In this document: piece after piece, positions 42,970 to 50,904 of the stretch | Numbering within the stretch: position 1 is the stretch's first letter | Layout of the letters: each line of letters begins with the position of its first letter | Source: Streptomyces cavernae | GTDB lineage: Bacteria; Actinomycetota; Actinomycetes; Streptomycetales; Streptomycetaceae | DNA length: 64,000 nucleotides | Direction of reading: 5' to 3' | Assembly: GCF_004023625.1 (NCBI RefSeq) | Contig: NZ_RPDJ01000006.1 | Coordinates: forward strand, 62,001 to 126,000 | Program-made: the position numbers and the translations under genes | Notes under the pieces: model-generated | Database searches by the model: none | Told to the model about the DNA's origin: nothing | What the model saw: only the letters and a program-made list of their open reading frames with translations

Positions 42970-43266
42970 GTGATCTTCAAGCGCATCGGAAACGGCCGGC
43001 CGTACCCCGACCACGGCCGGGAAAGCACCCGGCAGTGGGCGGACGTCGCGCCGCGCCCGGTCCGCCTCGATCAGCTCGTGACGACCAAGGGGCAACTGGA
43101 CCTGGAAACCCTGCTCGCCGAGGACTCGACGTTCTACGGTGACCTCTTCGCGCACGTCGTGAAGTGGCAGGGCGACCTCTACCTGGAGGACGGACTGCAC
43201 CGCGCGGTCCGCGCGGCACTCCAGCAGCGCCAGGTTCTGCACGCCCGCGTGCTGGAACTGGACTGA
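42970..43266 (+). CDS. Conserved small actinobacterial protein (VapB-like annotation in relatives)
   Basis: 98 residues from GTG at 42970. Strongly conserved-looking sequence with PRPVRLDQLVTTKGQLDLE and STFYGDLFAHVVKWQGDLYL. From memory, relatives are labelled VapB-family antitoxin, but no PIN-domain toxin gene is adjacent, so that role is doubtful. The layout suggests a ParB-like substrate/DNA-binding fold. Unknown function. Confidence 0.7.
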   Translation: MIFKRIGNGRPYPDHGRESTRQWADVAPRPVRLDQLVTTKGQLDLETLLAEDSTFYGDLFAHVVKWQGDLYLEDGLHRAVRAALQQRQVLHARVLELD

Positions 43267-43523
43267 CTGACCCCGCGCCCTGGAGCCGGCTGACATCGTC
43301 GACGACGACGATACGGCGGCACACGCGCCCCGGAGCTGGACCGATCCCGCGTCCGGACGGACTTCGGTTCAGGGCTCGTCCGCCGGTTGTTCGCTCGGCC
43401 GCCGGAGACGGTTCACCCTTCAGTGGACGGTTTGTGCGCGGAAGTTGACCCTTTCGGGTAGCAGGTGCGCGGAGCAATGATCATCTAGTAGGCATCGCAG
43501 CTCCAGCGCACTACGCTGCGCCC

Positions 43524-44183
43524 ATGAGCATGCTGACACCCCCTGGCATGGGCGGCCGGTACCGCATCACGGGGGACAAGTACCCGCGGATGCGCCGACC
43601 CCGGGGGCGGCGCAGGCTCGTGTTCGCGGTCGTCGCCGGCGTTGCCGCGCTGGGGCTGGCCGGGTGGGGAACACTGCAGCTCATCGACGTCTTCACCGGA
43701 GGAGCCGACGCGGCCACCGGGGGGCCCGTACGCGGTTGCCCGACGACGAGCCCCTCCACCAAGGCCAAGGCCAAACCCACCGTCGCGCTGCCGCAACCCG
43801 GTCGGATCACCGTGAACGTCCTCAACGCGACGGCCCGCACCGGCCTCGCGAAGGACACCGCCGCCGAGTTGAAGAAGCGGGGATTCCGGATCGGCACGGT
43901 GGGCAACGCGACGAAGGAGTATGACAAGAAGGTGGAGGGCCCCGGGATAGTGCTCGGCGGGGAGGGCGCGGAGCAGGGGGCGATGCCGGTGCTCGCCACT
44001 CAGCTGGCCGGGGCGGAACTCACGACGGACGGGCGGACGAAGAGCACCGAAGTGGACCTCGTCCTCGGCGACGGCTTCAGGGCCCTGACGGAGAAGGCGG
44101 CGGCGGCCAAGGCCCTGAGCGCCTTGGCGAACCCGGAGCCCACGCCTGCCGGGTCCGCGTCCGCGTCGAAGAAGAGCTGCTGA
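43524..44183 (+). CDS. LytR C-terminal domain protein
   Basis: 219 residues. A basic cytoplasmic N-terminus (RMRRPRGRRRL), one membrane helix (LVFAVVAGVAALGLAGWG), then an external LytR_C domain starting ITVNVLNATARTGLAKDTA and including KKRGFRIGTVGNATK. No LCP catalytic domain is present. It likely helps cell-wall polymer attachment or binding. Stop 12 bp before a short repeat. Confidence 0.85.
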   Translation: MSMLTPPGMGGRYRITGDKYPRMRRPRGRRRLVFAVVAGVAALGLAGWGTLQLIDVFTGGADAATGGPVRGCPTTSPSTKAKAKPTVALPQPGRITVNVLNATARTGLAKDTAAELKKRGFRIGTVGNATKEYDKKVEGPGIVLGGEGAEQGAMPVLATQLAGAELTTDGRTKSTEVDLVLGDGFRALTEKAAAAKALSALANPEPTPAGSASASKKSC

Positions 44184-44216
44184 GCTGCTGAACTGGTGAG
44201 CTGCTGAACTGGTGAG
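44181..44216. repeat. 16-bp tandem duplication after the LytR_C gene
   Basis: TGAGCTGCTGAACTGG at 44181-44196 is repeated at 44197-44212 and a third copy begins. The first copy starts at the stop codon. Confidence 0.85.
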
Positions 44217-44291
44217 CGGGCAGCTCGCCATGCCCCGCACGGGCGGTCCGGCCGGGTGGGAAAGCGACCCGCGCGGACCAGTACCACCCGT

Positions 44292-44334
44292 CCAGGGGGC
44301 GGAGGGAGTCGGCGTCCCCGGACGCGCCCCCTGG
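44292..44334. terminator. Hairpin between convergent LytR_C and upp genes
   Basis: CCAGGGGGCG (44292-44301) pairs with CGCCCCCTGG (44325-44334). Confidence 0.7.
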
Positions 44335-44338
44335 AGTG

Positions 44339-44974
44339 CTACTCCGCGGCGCCGTACATGCGGTCACCCGCGTCGCCGAGCCCCGGCACGATGTACCCGT
44401 GCTCGTTGAGCCGCTCGTCCACCGAGGCCGTCACGACCGTCACCGGAGTCCCGGCCAGCTCGCGTTCCATCGTCTCGACCCCTTCGGGGGCGGCCAGCAG
44501 CACCACGGCGGTGACATCGTCCGCACCGCGCTTGATCAGCTCCTGGATCGCCGCGACCAGCGTGCCGCCGGTGGCCAGCATGGGGTCCAGGACGTACACC
44601 TGACGGCCGGAGAGGTCCTCCGGCATCCGGGTGGCGTACGTGGAGGCCTCGAGCGTCTCCTCGTTGCGGATCATGCCGAGGAAGCCGACCTCGGCGGTGG
44701 GCAGCAGACGGACCATGCCGTCGAGCATGCCCAGCCCGGCCCGCAGGATCGGGACGACCAGGGGACGCGGGTGGGAGAGCTTGACGCCCGCGGTGGAGGC
44801 GACCGGGGTCACGACGTCGACCGTCTCGGTCCGCACGTCCCGGGTGGCCTCGTAGGCGAGAAGAGTGACCAGTTCGTCGGCGAGCCGCCGGAACGTCGGA
44901 GAGTCCGTGCGCTCGTCGCGCAGAGTGGTGAGCTTGTGGGCGACCAGGGGATGGTCGACGACGTGGAGACGCAT
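44339..44974 (-). CDS. upp: Uracil phosphoribosyltransferase
   Basis: Salvages uracil with PRPP to UMP. 211 residues from ATG at 44974 (MRLHVVDHPLVAHKL), the usual length. The PRPP-binding loop is VLDPMLATGGT; the uracil site region ERLNEHGYIVPGLGDAGDRM is at the end. A GTG at 44983 would add three residues. Confidence 0.96.
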   Translation of the reverse strand: MRLHVVDHPLVAHKLTTLRDERTDSPTFRRLADELVTLLAYEATRDVRTETVDVVTPVASTAGVKLSHPRPLVVPILRAGLGMLDGMVRLLPTAEVGFLGMIRNEETLEASTYATRMPEDLSGRQVYVLDPMLATGGTLVAAIQELIKRGADDVTAVVLLAAPEGVETMERELAGTPVTVVTASVDERLNEHGYIVPGLGDAGDRMYGAAE

Positions 44975-45080
44975 GGCCACCACAGTAGCCGGGCCACCGG
45001 CAACCAGCTCCGCTTGGCTGTCACCTGATCGATGGCATCAAACCGCCCGTCGGAGGGAAAGTGGGAGGGATCGACTGGGG

Positions 45081-45272
45081 GTGTTGCGGATGCCGGATCG
45101 GGAGCAGAAAGACCGAGCGGAGCAGGAGAGCGATGCCGAGCGGCGACGGCGCCGGGCGCGCTTCCTCCGGGAGCTCACCGAGGCCCGTGAGCTGCGTGCC
45201 CGGGTGCAGCCCCGCCGCGCAAAGGTGGCCCGGCTGCGCCACGTCATGCGGATGCGTACGTTCCGCTGGTAG
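45081..45272 (+). CDS. Small basic protein
   Basis: 63 residues, start GTG 45081 or ATG 45090 (MPDREQKDRAEQE). Highly charged, helical, with nearly a third of residues Arg/Lys (ERRRRRARFLRELTEARELR). The function is unknown; it could bind RNA or DNA. Similar small proteins sit next to upp in other Streptomyces (from memory). Confidence 0.6.
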   Translation: MLRMPDREQKDRAEQESDAERRRRRARFLRELTEARELRARVQPRRAKVARLRHVMRMRTFRW

Positions 45273-45511
45273 GGGCGCTCGACGGGCGCGTACGACTACC
45301 GGGTGCGAGTACTCGTGCGCGGGCGCATAAGATCGCCGAGGCAGCATCGAGCGATCAAACCTGGCAGACACAGCAGGCGGAAGACCTCTCCTGAACGCTT
45401 CGTTTCTGCCACGATTCCGAGTGGGTGGGGCTCGGAGAGGCAACTCCCCGCCCGCAACCTCCGCCGGGGGGACCCCCAACCGGCACGCCTATGACCAGTG
45501 GGAGAGTCACG

Positions 45512-46042
45512 GTGTACTTCGCCGCACTGCTCGCGCGCACCGAAGACGGGTGGGAAGCGAGCGACACAGAGCTCGACGATGTGGAGACCCTGTCGGATCT
45601 GACCGACCTGGCCCGGGAAGCCTCGGTCGACGAGGACACGGTGCTCGTACTCATCGAGCAGGAGGACGCGTGGTTCGGCGTCGTCCGCGTGGAAGGCGAG
45701 GACGACCCTCGTATCTACGTCTCGGACGCCGCCGCCGCTGCCCGCAGCTCGTACGGCGAGATCCTGCTCACGGACGAACTGCTCGGAAGGGAGCCCGGGG
45801 ACGACGACGCCGACGACCTGGACTCCCTCGACCTCGACGGCACCGAGGACGGTGAACCCGACGGCGACGACGACGAGGACGGCGGCTCCGACGCGGTGCC
45901 GGCCGGCTCGCTCGGCGACCGCGAGATCCTCGTCGACCTGGGTGTCTCCGAGAAGGAACTCCTCGCCCTGGACGAGGGCGACGCGCTGACCGCGATCGCC
46001 GAGGTCCTCGGGGCCGGGGAGGTGCTGGAGACCGTCCGCTAG
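45512..46042 (+). CDS. tRNA adenosine deaminase-associated protein
   Basis: 176 residues from GTG at 45512, chosen because GGAGAG lies seven bases upstream; ATG at 45491 is possible. Begins VYFAALLARTEDGWEA, then a conserved domain through YVSDAAAAARSSYGEILLTD, an acidic insert (Asp/Glu run around residues 100-135) and a C-terminal helical part. Always next to tadA in actinobacteria and 9 bp from it here; presumed to assist or regulate the deaminase. Confidence 0.85.
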   Translation: MYFAALLARTEDGWEASDTELDDVETLSDLTDLAREASVDEDTVLVLIEQEDAWFGVVRVEGEDDPRIYVSDAAAAARSSYGEILLTDELLGREPGDDDADDLDSLDLDGTEDGEPDGDDDEDGGSDAVPAGSLGDREILVDLGVSEKELLALDEGDALTAIAEVLGAGEVLETVR

Positions 46043-46051
46043 GTTCTCCGG

Positions 46052-46519
46052 ATGACGACCGATCCGGTACGCGACCGCTGGCGGGCGGCGATGCGCCGCG
46101 CCCTGGAGGAGGCCGAACTGGCCCGCCGGGGCGGCGACGTTCCCGTCGGCGCCGTCGTACTGTCCGCGGACGGCACGGAGCTGGCCGCCGGGCACAACGA
46201 GCGTGAGGCGACCGGTGATCCGACCGCGCACGCCGAGGTCCTCGCCATCCGGCGGGCCGCCGCGAAACGCGGGTCCTGGCGGCTTGTCGACTGCACGCTC
46301 GTGGTCACCCTGGAGCCCTGCACGATGTGCGCGGGCGCGATCGTGCAGTCCCGGGTGGACAGGGTGGTCTACGGGGCGCGCGACGACAAGGCCGGTGCCG
46401 CGGGCTCCCTGTGGGACGTCGTCCGGGACCGCCGGCTCAACCATCGCCCCGAGGTCATCGAGGGCGTGCTCGCGGACGACTGCGCGCACCTGCTCACGGA
46501 GTTCTTCAGGGCACGCTGA
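46052..46519 (+). CDS. tadA: tRNA-specific adenosine-34 deaminase
   Basis: Converts wobble A34 of tRNA-Arg to inosine. 155 residues. Zinc site: His and catalytic Glu in AHAEVLAI, and the cysteines of LEPCTMCAGAI. Length and motifs are canonical. Part of an operon with the associated protein upstream. Confidence 0.95.
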   Translation: MTTDPVRDRWRAAMRRALEEAELARRGGDVPVGAVVLSADGTELAAGHNEREATGDPTAHAEVLAIRRAAAKRGSWRLVDCTLVVTLEPCTMCAGAIVQSRVDRVVYGARDDKAGAAGSLWDVVRDRRLNHRPEVIEGVLADDCAHLLTEFFRAR

Positions 46520-46643
46520 ACTCCCTTCGCAGGAGCACCCGACGCCGGCTCAGAGGCCGCTCCGCAGGGCCCCGACAGCCCGTCCCCCTGGCTCCCGAAT
46601 ACCGATTTCAGCGCACGGCACTTCTTGGGCTAGGATCTCTCCC

Positions 46644-46728
46644 GGTAGCGTGTCCGAGCGGCCGAAGGAGCTCGCCTCGAAAGCGAGTGTGGCGCAAGTC
46701 ACCGAGGGTTCAAATCCCTCCGCTACCG
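46644..46728 (+). tRNA. tRNA-Ser(CGA)
   Basis: 85 nt, no CCA encoded. Acceptor GGTAGCG (46644-46650) with CGCTACC (46721-46727), discriminator G46728. Anticodon loop CTCGAAA, anticodon CGA at 46678-46680. Long variable arm. TAGGAT at 46631-46636 is a likely -10. Confidence 0.95.
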
Positions 46729-46734
46729 CTCCGG

Positions 46735-46762
46735 AAGGGCCCCGTCTCACGGCGGGGCCTTT
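46735..46762 (+). terminator. Terminator after tRNA-Ser(CGA)
   Basis: AAGGGCCCCG pairs with CGGGGCCTTT with one mismatch; loop of eight. Confidence 0.75.
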
Positions 46763-46857
46763 CGTGTGATCTCACCGGAGCTCCGGTGACCACAACGGGT
46801 TACACTCACCGCCGTCAACAGGGGCAACGCACGTCGCCGACAGGGGAGGCCACGGAC

Positions 46858-47037
46858 ATGGTGGTGAACGCTAAGAAGATCGCCATCTTCGTGGTGGCGG
46901 TCTTCGTGGTCTATGTGATCATCACGGATCCGGCCAAGGCGGCCGACTACGTGGAGATCGGGTTCGAGGGCATCTCGTCCGCCGCCCGCGCCCTGGGCGA
47001 TTTCGCAACCTGGATCGCCAACGGCGCCCAAAGCTGA
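46858..47037 (+). CDS. Small single-helix membrane protein
   Basis: 59 residues from ATG at 46858 with GGGGAGG about nine bases upstream. One membrane helix (IAIFVVAVFVVYVIITD) then an amphipathic helical tail ending FATWIANGAQS. Unknown function; appears to be a normal expressed small gene. Confidence 0.65.
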   Translation: MVVNAKKIAIFVVAVFVVYVIITDPAKAADYVEIGFEGISSAARALGDFATWIANGAQS

Positions 47038-47509
47038 GACCTTTCCCGCCCCTCGCCTCGCCTCGCCTCGCCTCGCCTCGCCTAGGTTAGCCTCGGCCAC
47101 TCCGTACCCTCTCGCCAAGCCGTCACCAGGCGGTTTCCCGACCCCGGCGAGACACTGCCCGCCCCACACGACACAGCCCCAGACGGCCCGTGCAGCTTCC
47201 GCCGCCTCCAGGCCCGCAGATCCATCCGCACGGCGCGAGCAGCTTCCACACCCGGCGGACAACCCCGCCCGGGGCACGACACTGCCTCACGCGGCGCGAT
47301 CAGCTCCGCCCGCTCCCGCGCCCCGCGGACACCCGGTCCCGCAAGGCGCTTCCCCGCACGGCGCAACCAGCATCCGCCTAGGCTCCGCACCCGGCGGATT
47401 TCCCGCCATTGCGGGGCACTTCCCCCACTCTTCGCCGACCCTTTTCCGGCTTTCTTCCGCCCTCTTCGCAGGCTCCTTCCAAGCCCCTCCCGAGCTCCGA
47501 CCGGGGCGC

Positions 47510-47627
47510 CTTCAGGCCGCCTTCCGGGCATCTTCCGGGCGCGTTCCGGGCGCCTTCCGGTCACCTTCCCGGGGCTTCAACGCGCTCCACCGCGCCCTTT
47601 TCCGACCCTTTTCCGACCCTTTTCCGG
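47510..47627. repeat. 11-bp phased repeats
   Basis: Six units of CTTCCGGGCGC type at 47510, 47521, 47532, 47543, 47554 and 47565, then three CCCTTTTCCGA units at 47595, 47606 and 47617. All spacings inside each set are exactly 11 bp. Confidence 0.85.
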
Positions 47628-47677
47628 CGCCTTTCCTGGCCTTTTCTCCGATTTTTCCGCGGCTCGCCCTCCCGCGC

Positions 47678-47709
47678 GAAGCCTTCCGCGGCCGGCCGCG
47701 GAAGGCTTC
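47678..47709. terminator. 32-bp perfect palindrome, likely strong terminator
   Basis: GAAGCCTTCCGCGGCC and GGCCGCGGAAGGCTTC are adjacent with no spacer. The flank GTCATG follows. It may end a transcript covering the repeat region. Confidence 0.65.
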
Positions 47710-47860
47710 GTCATGTTCGCACCCTCGACCCACCTCCCACCCACAACACGGCGTTATGCGGTGCTTGCACACAGTGCACATGTCTTGTGATGCTATGACC
47801 GCTTTTGACGGATAGGTTGACGGTTCTGTTCGACGATGTTTCGACGAGGTGGAGTTGACC

Positions 47861-48721
47861 GTGCCGGCCAGTACTGCGCCTCACGCACCGCCGCAGGCGC
47901 CAGCGCAGACCGCCCCCCCGGAGGGCCCGCCGGCCCAGGACGCCCCCGAGGGCAGACGCCGCGGCGCCGACACCCGGGCGCTGACCCAGGTCCTCTTCGC
48001 CCAGCTCAAGGAGCTGGACCCCGGCACACCGGAACACAGCCGGGTGCGTGGCGCGCTGATCGAGGCCAACCTCCCCCTCGTGCGGTACGCGGCCGCCCGT
48101 TTCCGCAGCCGCAACGAACCAATGGAGGACGTCATCCAGGTCGGCACCATCGGCCTGATCAACGCGATCGACCGCTTCGACCCCGACCGGGGCGTGCAGT
48201 TCCCCACCTTCGCGATGCCGACCGTCGTCGGCGAGATCAAGCGCTACTTCCGCGACAACGTGCGCACCGTCCACGTCCCGCGCCGACTGCACGAGTTGTG
48301 GGTGCAGGTGAACAGCGCGACCGAGGACCTGACCACCTCCTTCGGGCGCACCCCGACCACCGCGGAGATCGCCGAACGGCTGCGCATCACGGAGGACGAG
48401 GTCCTGTCCTGCATCGAGGCGGGGCGCTCGTACCACGCCACTTCCCTCGAGGCGGCACAGGAGGGAGACGGCCTCCCGGGTCTGCTCGACCGTCTCGGCT
48501 ACGAGGACCCCGCCCTGGACGGCGTCGAGCACCGCGACCTCGTACGCCACCTCCTCGTACAACTGCCCGAGCGCGAACAGCGGATCCTCCTGCTGCGCTA
48601 CTACAGCAATCTGACGCAGTCCCAGATCAGCGCGGAACTGGGTGTGTCGCAGATGCACGTGTCGAGGCTGCTGGCGCGCAGCTTTGCCCGGCTGCGATCC
48701 GCAAACCGTATCGAGGCGTAG
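47861..48721 (+). CDS. SigB/SigF-type alternative sigma factor (first of two; SigN-like)
   Basis: 286 residues from GTG at 47861 (GGAG six bases upstream); a GTG at 47849 would add four. Pro/Ala-rich N-terminus, then regions 2 (YAAARFRSRNEPMEDVIQVG, FPTFAMPTVVGEIKRYFRD), 3 and 4 (RILLLRYYSNLTQSQ, LGVSQMHVSRLLARS). Position just before a second sigma gene matches SigN in S. coelicolor, a developmental sigma, by memory. No anti-sigma gene adjoins. Confidence 0.88.
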   Translation: MPASTAPHAPPQAPAQTAPPEGPPAQDAPEGRRRGADTRALTQVLFAQLKELDPGTPEHSRVRGALIEANLPLVRYAAARFRSRNEPMEDVIQVGTIGLINAIDRFDPDRGVQFPTFAMPTVVGEIKRYFRDNVRTVHVPRRLHELWVQVNSATEDLTTSFGRTPTTAEIAERLRITEDEVLSCIEAGRSYHATSLEAAQEGDGLPGLLDRLGYEDPALDGVEHRDLVRHLLVQLPEREQRILLLRYYSNLTQSQISAELGVSQMHVSRLLARSFARLRSANRIEA

Positions 48722-48965
48722 CTGTATCGGGTGGTTCGAGGAGTCGAACCGCTCCGGACGCCCGCACGCGAAAAAGGCCGATACCCCCTCTATGCAGGGG
48801 CGATTCACCCTTTCCATGTCGACATGTCTCTACAGCGTGTTGCCGACATGTGACATTCTTCCTCAAGCGCGTTTGCCGCGGCCTTGCTTCCGGTATTCAG
48901 GTGAAGGCTGCGTTCCTCAAGACGGGAGCGTTCGCCGCGTCCGTCCGCGACCCAGAGGGGGTGGC

Positions 48966-49817
48966 ATGTCCGCAGACCAGGGCAGCTCCAAGGTGCTCAC
49001 GCTCCCGCAGAGCGACTCCGCGCCCGCCGAGCTCTTGGGCTCTCCCGCCACGGGGGCCATCGACACCCGGACCCTGTCCCGCTCCCTGTTCCTGCGGCTC
49101 GCCGCACTCGACGAGAACAGCCCCGAGCGTGCCTACGTACGCGACACCCTGATCGAGCTCAACCTCCCGCTGGTGCGTTACGCGGCGGCACGCTTCCGCA
49201 GCCGTAACGAGCCGATGGAGGACATCGTCCAGGTCGGCACCATCGGTCTGATCAAGGCCATCGACCGGTTCGACTGCGAACGGGGCGTCGAATTCCCGAC
49301 GTTCGCCATGCCGACCGTCGTGGGTGAGATCAAGCGCTTCTTCCGTGACACGAGTTGGTCGGTCCGCGTCCCGCGCCGTCTGCAGGAGCTGCGGCTGGCG
49401 CTCACCAAGGCGAGCGACGAGCTCTCCCAGAAGCTGGACCGCTCCCCGACGGTGACCGAACTGGCCGCGGTCCTCGGCGTCTCGGAGGAGGACGTGGTCG
49501 ACGGTCTCGCCGTCGGCAACGCGTACACGGCCTCGTCCCTGGACTCCCCGGCGCCCGAGGACGACGGCGGCGAGGGCTCCCTGGCGGACCGCCTGGGCTA
49601 CGAGGACTCGGCCCTGGAGGGCGTCGAGTACCGCGAGTCCCTCAAGCCGCTGCTCGCCAAGCTCCCGCCCCGCGAGCGCCGCATCATCATGCTCCGCTTC
49701 TTCGCGAACATGACGCAGTCGCAGATCGGCGAAGAGGTCGGCATCTCCCAGATGCACGTCTCCCGGCTGCTGACCCGTACGCTGGCCCAGCTCCGCGACG
49801 GGCTGATCTCGGACTGA
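48966..49817 (+). CDS. Alternative sigma factor, SigF-like
   Basis: 283 residues from ATG at 48966 (GAGGGGG upstream). All sigma-70 regions of the SigB/F/G group: YAAARFRSRNEPMEDIVQVG, EFPTFAMPTVVGEIKRFF, and region 4 RIIMLRFFANMTQSQIGEEV and ISQMHVSRLLTRTLAQ. Probably the late sporulation sigma SigF by position and length. About 65% identical by eye to its neighbour, so the two arose by duplication. The 244-bp gap contains CATGTCGACATG (48815-48826). Confidence 0.88.
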   Translation: MSADQGSSKVLTLPQSDSAPAELLGSPATGAIDTRTLSRSLFLRLAALDENSPERAYVRDTLIELNLPLVRYAAARFRSRNEPMEDIVQVGTIGLIKAIDRFDCERGVEFPTFAMPTVVGEIKRFFRDTSWSVRVPRRLQELRLALTKASDELSQKLDRSPTVTELAAVLGVSEEDVVDGLAVGNAYTASSLDSPAPEDDGGEGSLADRLGYEDSALEGVEYRESLKPLLAKLPPRERRIIMLRFFANMTQSQIGEEVGISQMHVSRLLTRTLAQLRDGLISD

Positions 49818-49983
49818 TATCGGACCGATCCGCGGCGGACCAGCACTCCGCCCCACACGAAACCCCGACCGCCGAGGCGCGCCTGAGGCAGCCTCGGCGG
49901 TCGCATGTGCGCGAGCGGCGTCGACCGTGCCTGCGCGCGACGGATGCGGTGGCCGAGACGGATGAAGCGGATCCGGTCCGGCG

Positions 49984-50178
49984 CTACTTGAGGGCGAGCC
50001 AGGCCACGCCCGCGACGACCGCCAGAGCGACGACCACGCCGAGGATCAGACCGATACGCGGGCCCGACTGGCCCGCCGACTGCCGGCCGCCCCGCGACTC
50101 CTCGTCGACGAAGGCGCGGAACATCTGGGTGCTACCCGCGGGGTCGTAGTTGCCCTCGGGTCCCTGGGTGTTTGCCAT
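49984..50178 (-). CDS. Small tail-anchored membrane protein
   Basis: 64 residues from ATG at 50178 (MANTQGPEGNYDPAGS). Soluble N-terminal 40 residues with QMFRAFVDEESRGG, then a single C-terminal helix (IGLILGVVVALAVVAGVAWLAL). Unknown function; conserved-looking in Streptomyces. Confidence 0.65.
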   Translation of the reverse strand: MANTQGPEGNYDPAGSTQMFRAFVDEESRGGRQSAGQSGPRIGLILGVVVALAVVAGVAWLALK

Positions 50179-50344
50179 GGCCCAGGACCCTAGCGAATCC
50201 GGGCGAGGCGCCCAAGCCCGGGCCCCTCGGGCACCACCCCCTCGCCGATGGCGCGGGAACCCCTCAACGGCCCCGAAGGTGCTTCCCCGAAGGCGCTCCC
50301 GCCTGCCTTTGCCGAGTCTTTGCCCCTCCACCCCGGTCCATCAT

Positions 50345-50390
50345 TTGCCTGTAGCAACCAATCAAACCTATGGTTGCCCTAAGCAACAAC
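50345..50390 (+). promoter_or_regulatory. Promoter and MarR-type operator
   Basis: TTGCCT (50345) and TATGGT (50369) with an 18-bp spacer form a promoter. It overlaps GTAGCAACC, GGTTGCCC and AAGCAAC half-sites; GTTGC-CCTAA-GCAAC (50373-50387) is a perfect inverted repeat. Likely site of the MarR regulator encoded next. Confidence 0.65.
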
Positions 50391-50408
50391 TTGGGAGGGA
50401 GGTGCCCG

Positions 50409-50891
50409 ATGGCCGGACCGGAACGGTTCGCGGAGCTGGCCCGTCAGTTCAGCGCCTTCGGGGCCGTCAAGCGAGAACTGGGACGGGCCCTTCCGCACGA
50501 CTGCCCGCCCGGATCCACGGCGGTCCTCACCCTGCTCGGTCGGCACGGCGAGATGCGAATGAGCCGTCTCGCGGAGCTGCTGGCCGTGGACATGTCGGTC
50601 ACCAGCCGCCAGGTCGCACACCTCGCGGAGCGCGGCTGGATCGACCGCTCACCCGATCCGGCCGACAAGCGCTCCCGCATCCTGCGCCTCACCCCCGCGG
50701 GCGAGGCGAAGCTCCAGCAGATCTTCGAGAGCACCACCCGGATGCTCTCCGACCGCCTCGGCGACTGGAGTGAGAACGACATCGACGAGCTCATCCGGCT
50801 GCTGACCCGGCTGCGCGCACGCTTCGGCGACTGCCGCTCGCCCCACCCGCCCCACACGAGCGAACCGACCCCCGTACACCCGCACAAGTAA
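50409..50891 (+). CDS. MarR-family transcriptional regulator
   Basis: 160 residues from ATG at 50409 (GGGAGGGAGG upstream). The winged-helix core shows MRMSRLAELLAVDMSVTSRQ and wing DPADKRSRILRLTPAG. Directly upstream of the MFS transporter in the same direction with 13 bp between, so it most likely represses this drug-efflux operon until a ligand binds. The C-terminus is His/Pro-rich. Confidence 0.92.
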   Translation: MAGPERFAELARQFSAFGAVKRELGRALPHDCPPGSTAVLTLLGRHGEMRMSRLAELLAVDMSVTSRQVAHLAERGWIDRSPDPADKRSRILRLTPAGEAKLQQIFESTTRMLSDRLGDWSENDIDELIRLLTRLRARFGDCRSPHPPHTSEPTPVHPHK

Positions 50892-50904
50892 GAGAAGGAA
50901 GTCC

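Larger units (their letters stand above)
47038..47860. other. Long repeat-rich intergenic region upstream of the first sigma gene
   Basis: No protein gene supported. It holds six CCTCG pentamers (47051-47080), a polypyrimidine stretch with 11-bp periodicity (47510-47627), a 32-bp perfect palindrome (47678-47709) and then an AT-richer 150 bp that should contain the sigma-factor promoter. Confidence 0.6.

Noticed and set aside
42970..43266. A VapBC toxin-antitoxin pair
   Set aside because: No PIN-domain or other toxin gene lies next to it; neighbours are a DNA glycosylase and LytR_C.
47080..47100. An iron box (DmdR site) in TAGGTTAGCC
   Set aside because: Only one half-site; the inverted half is missing.
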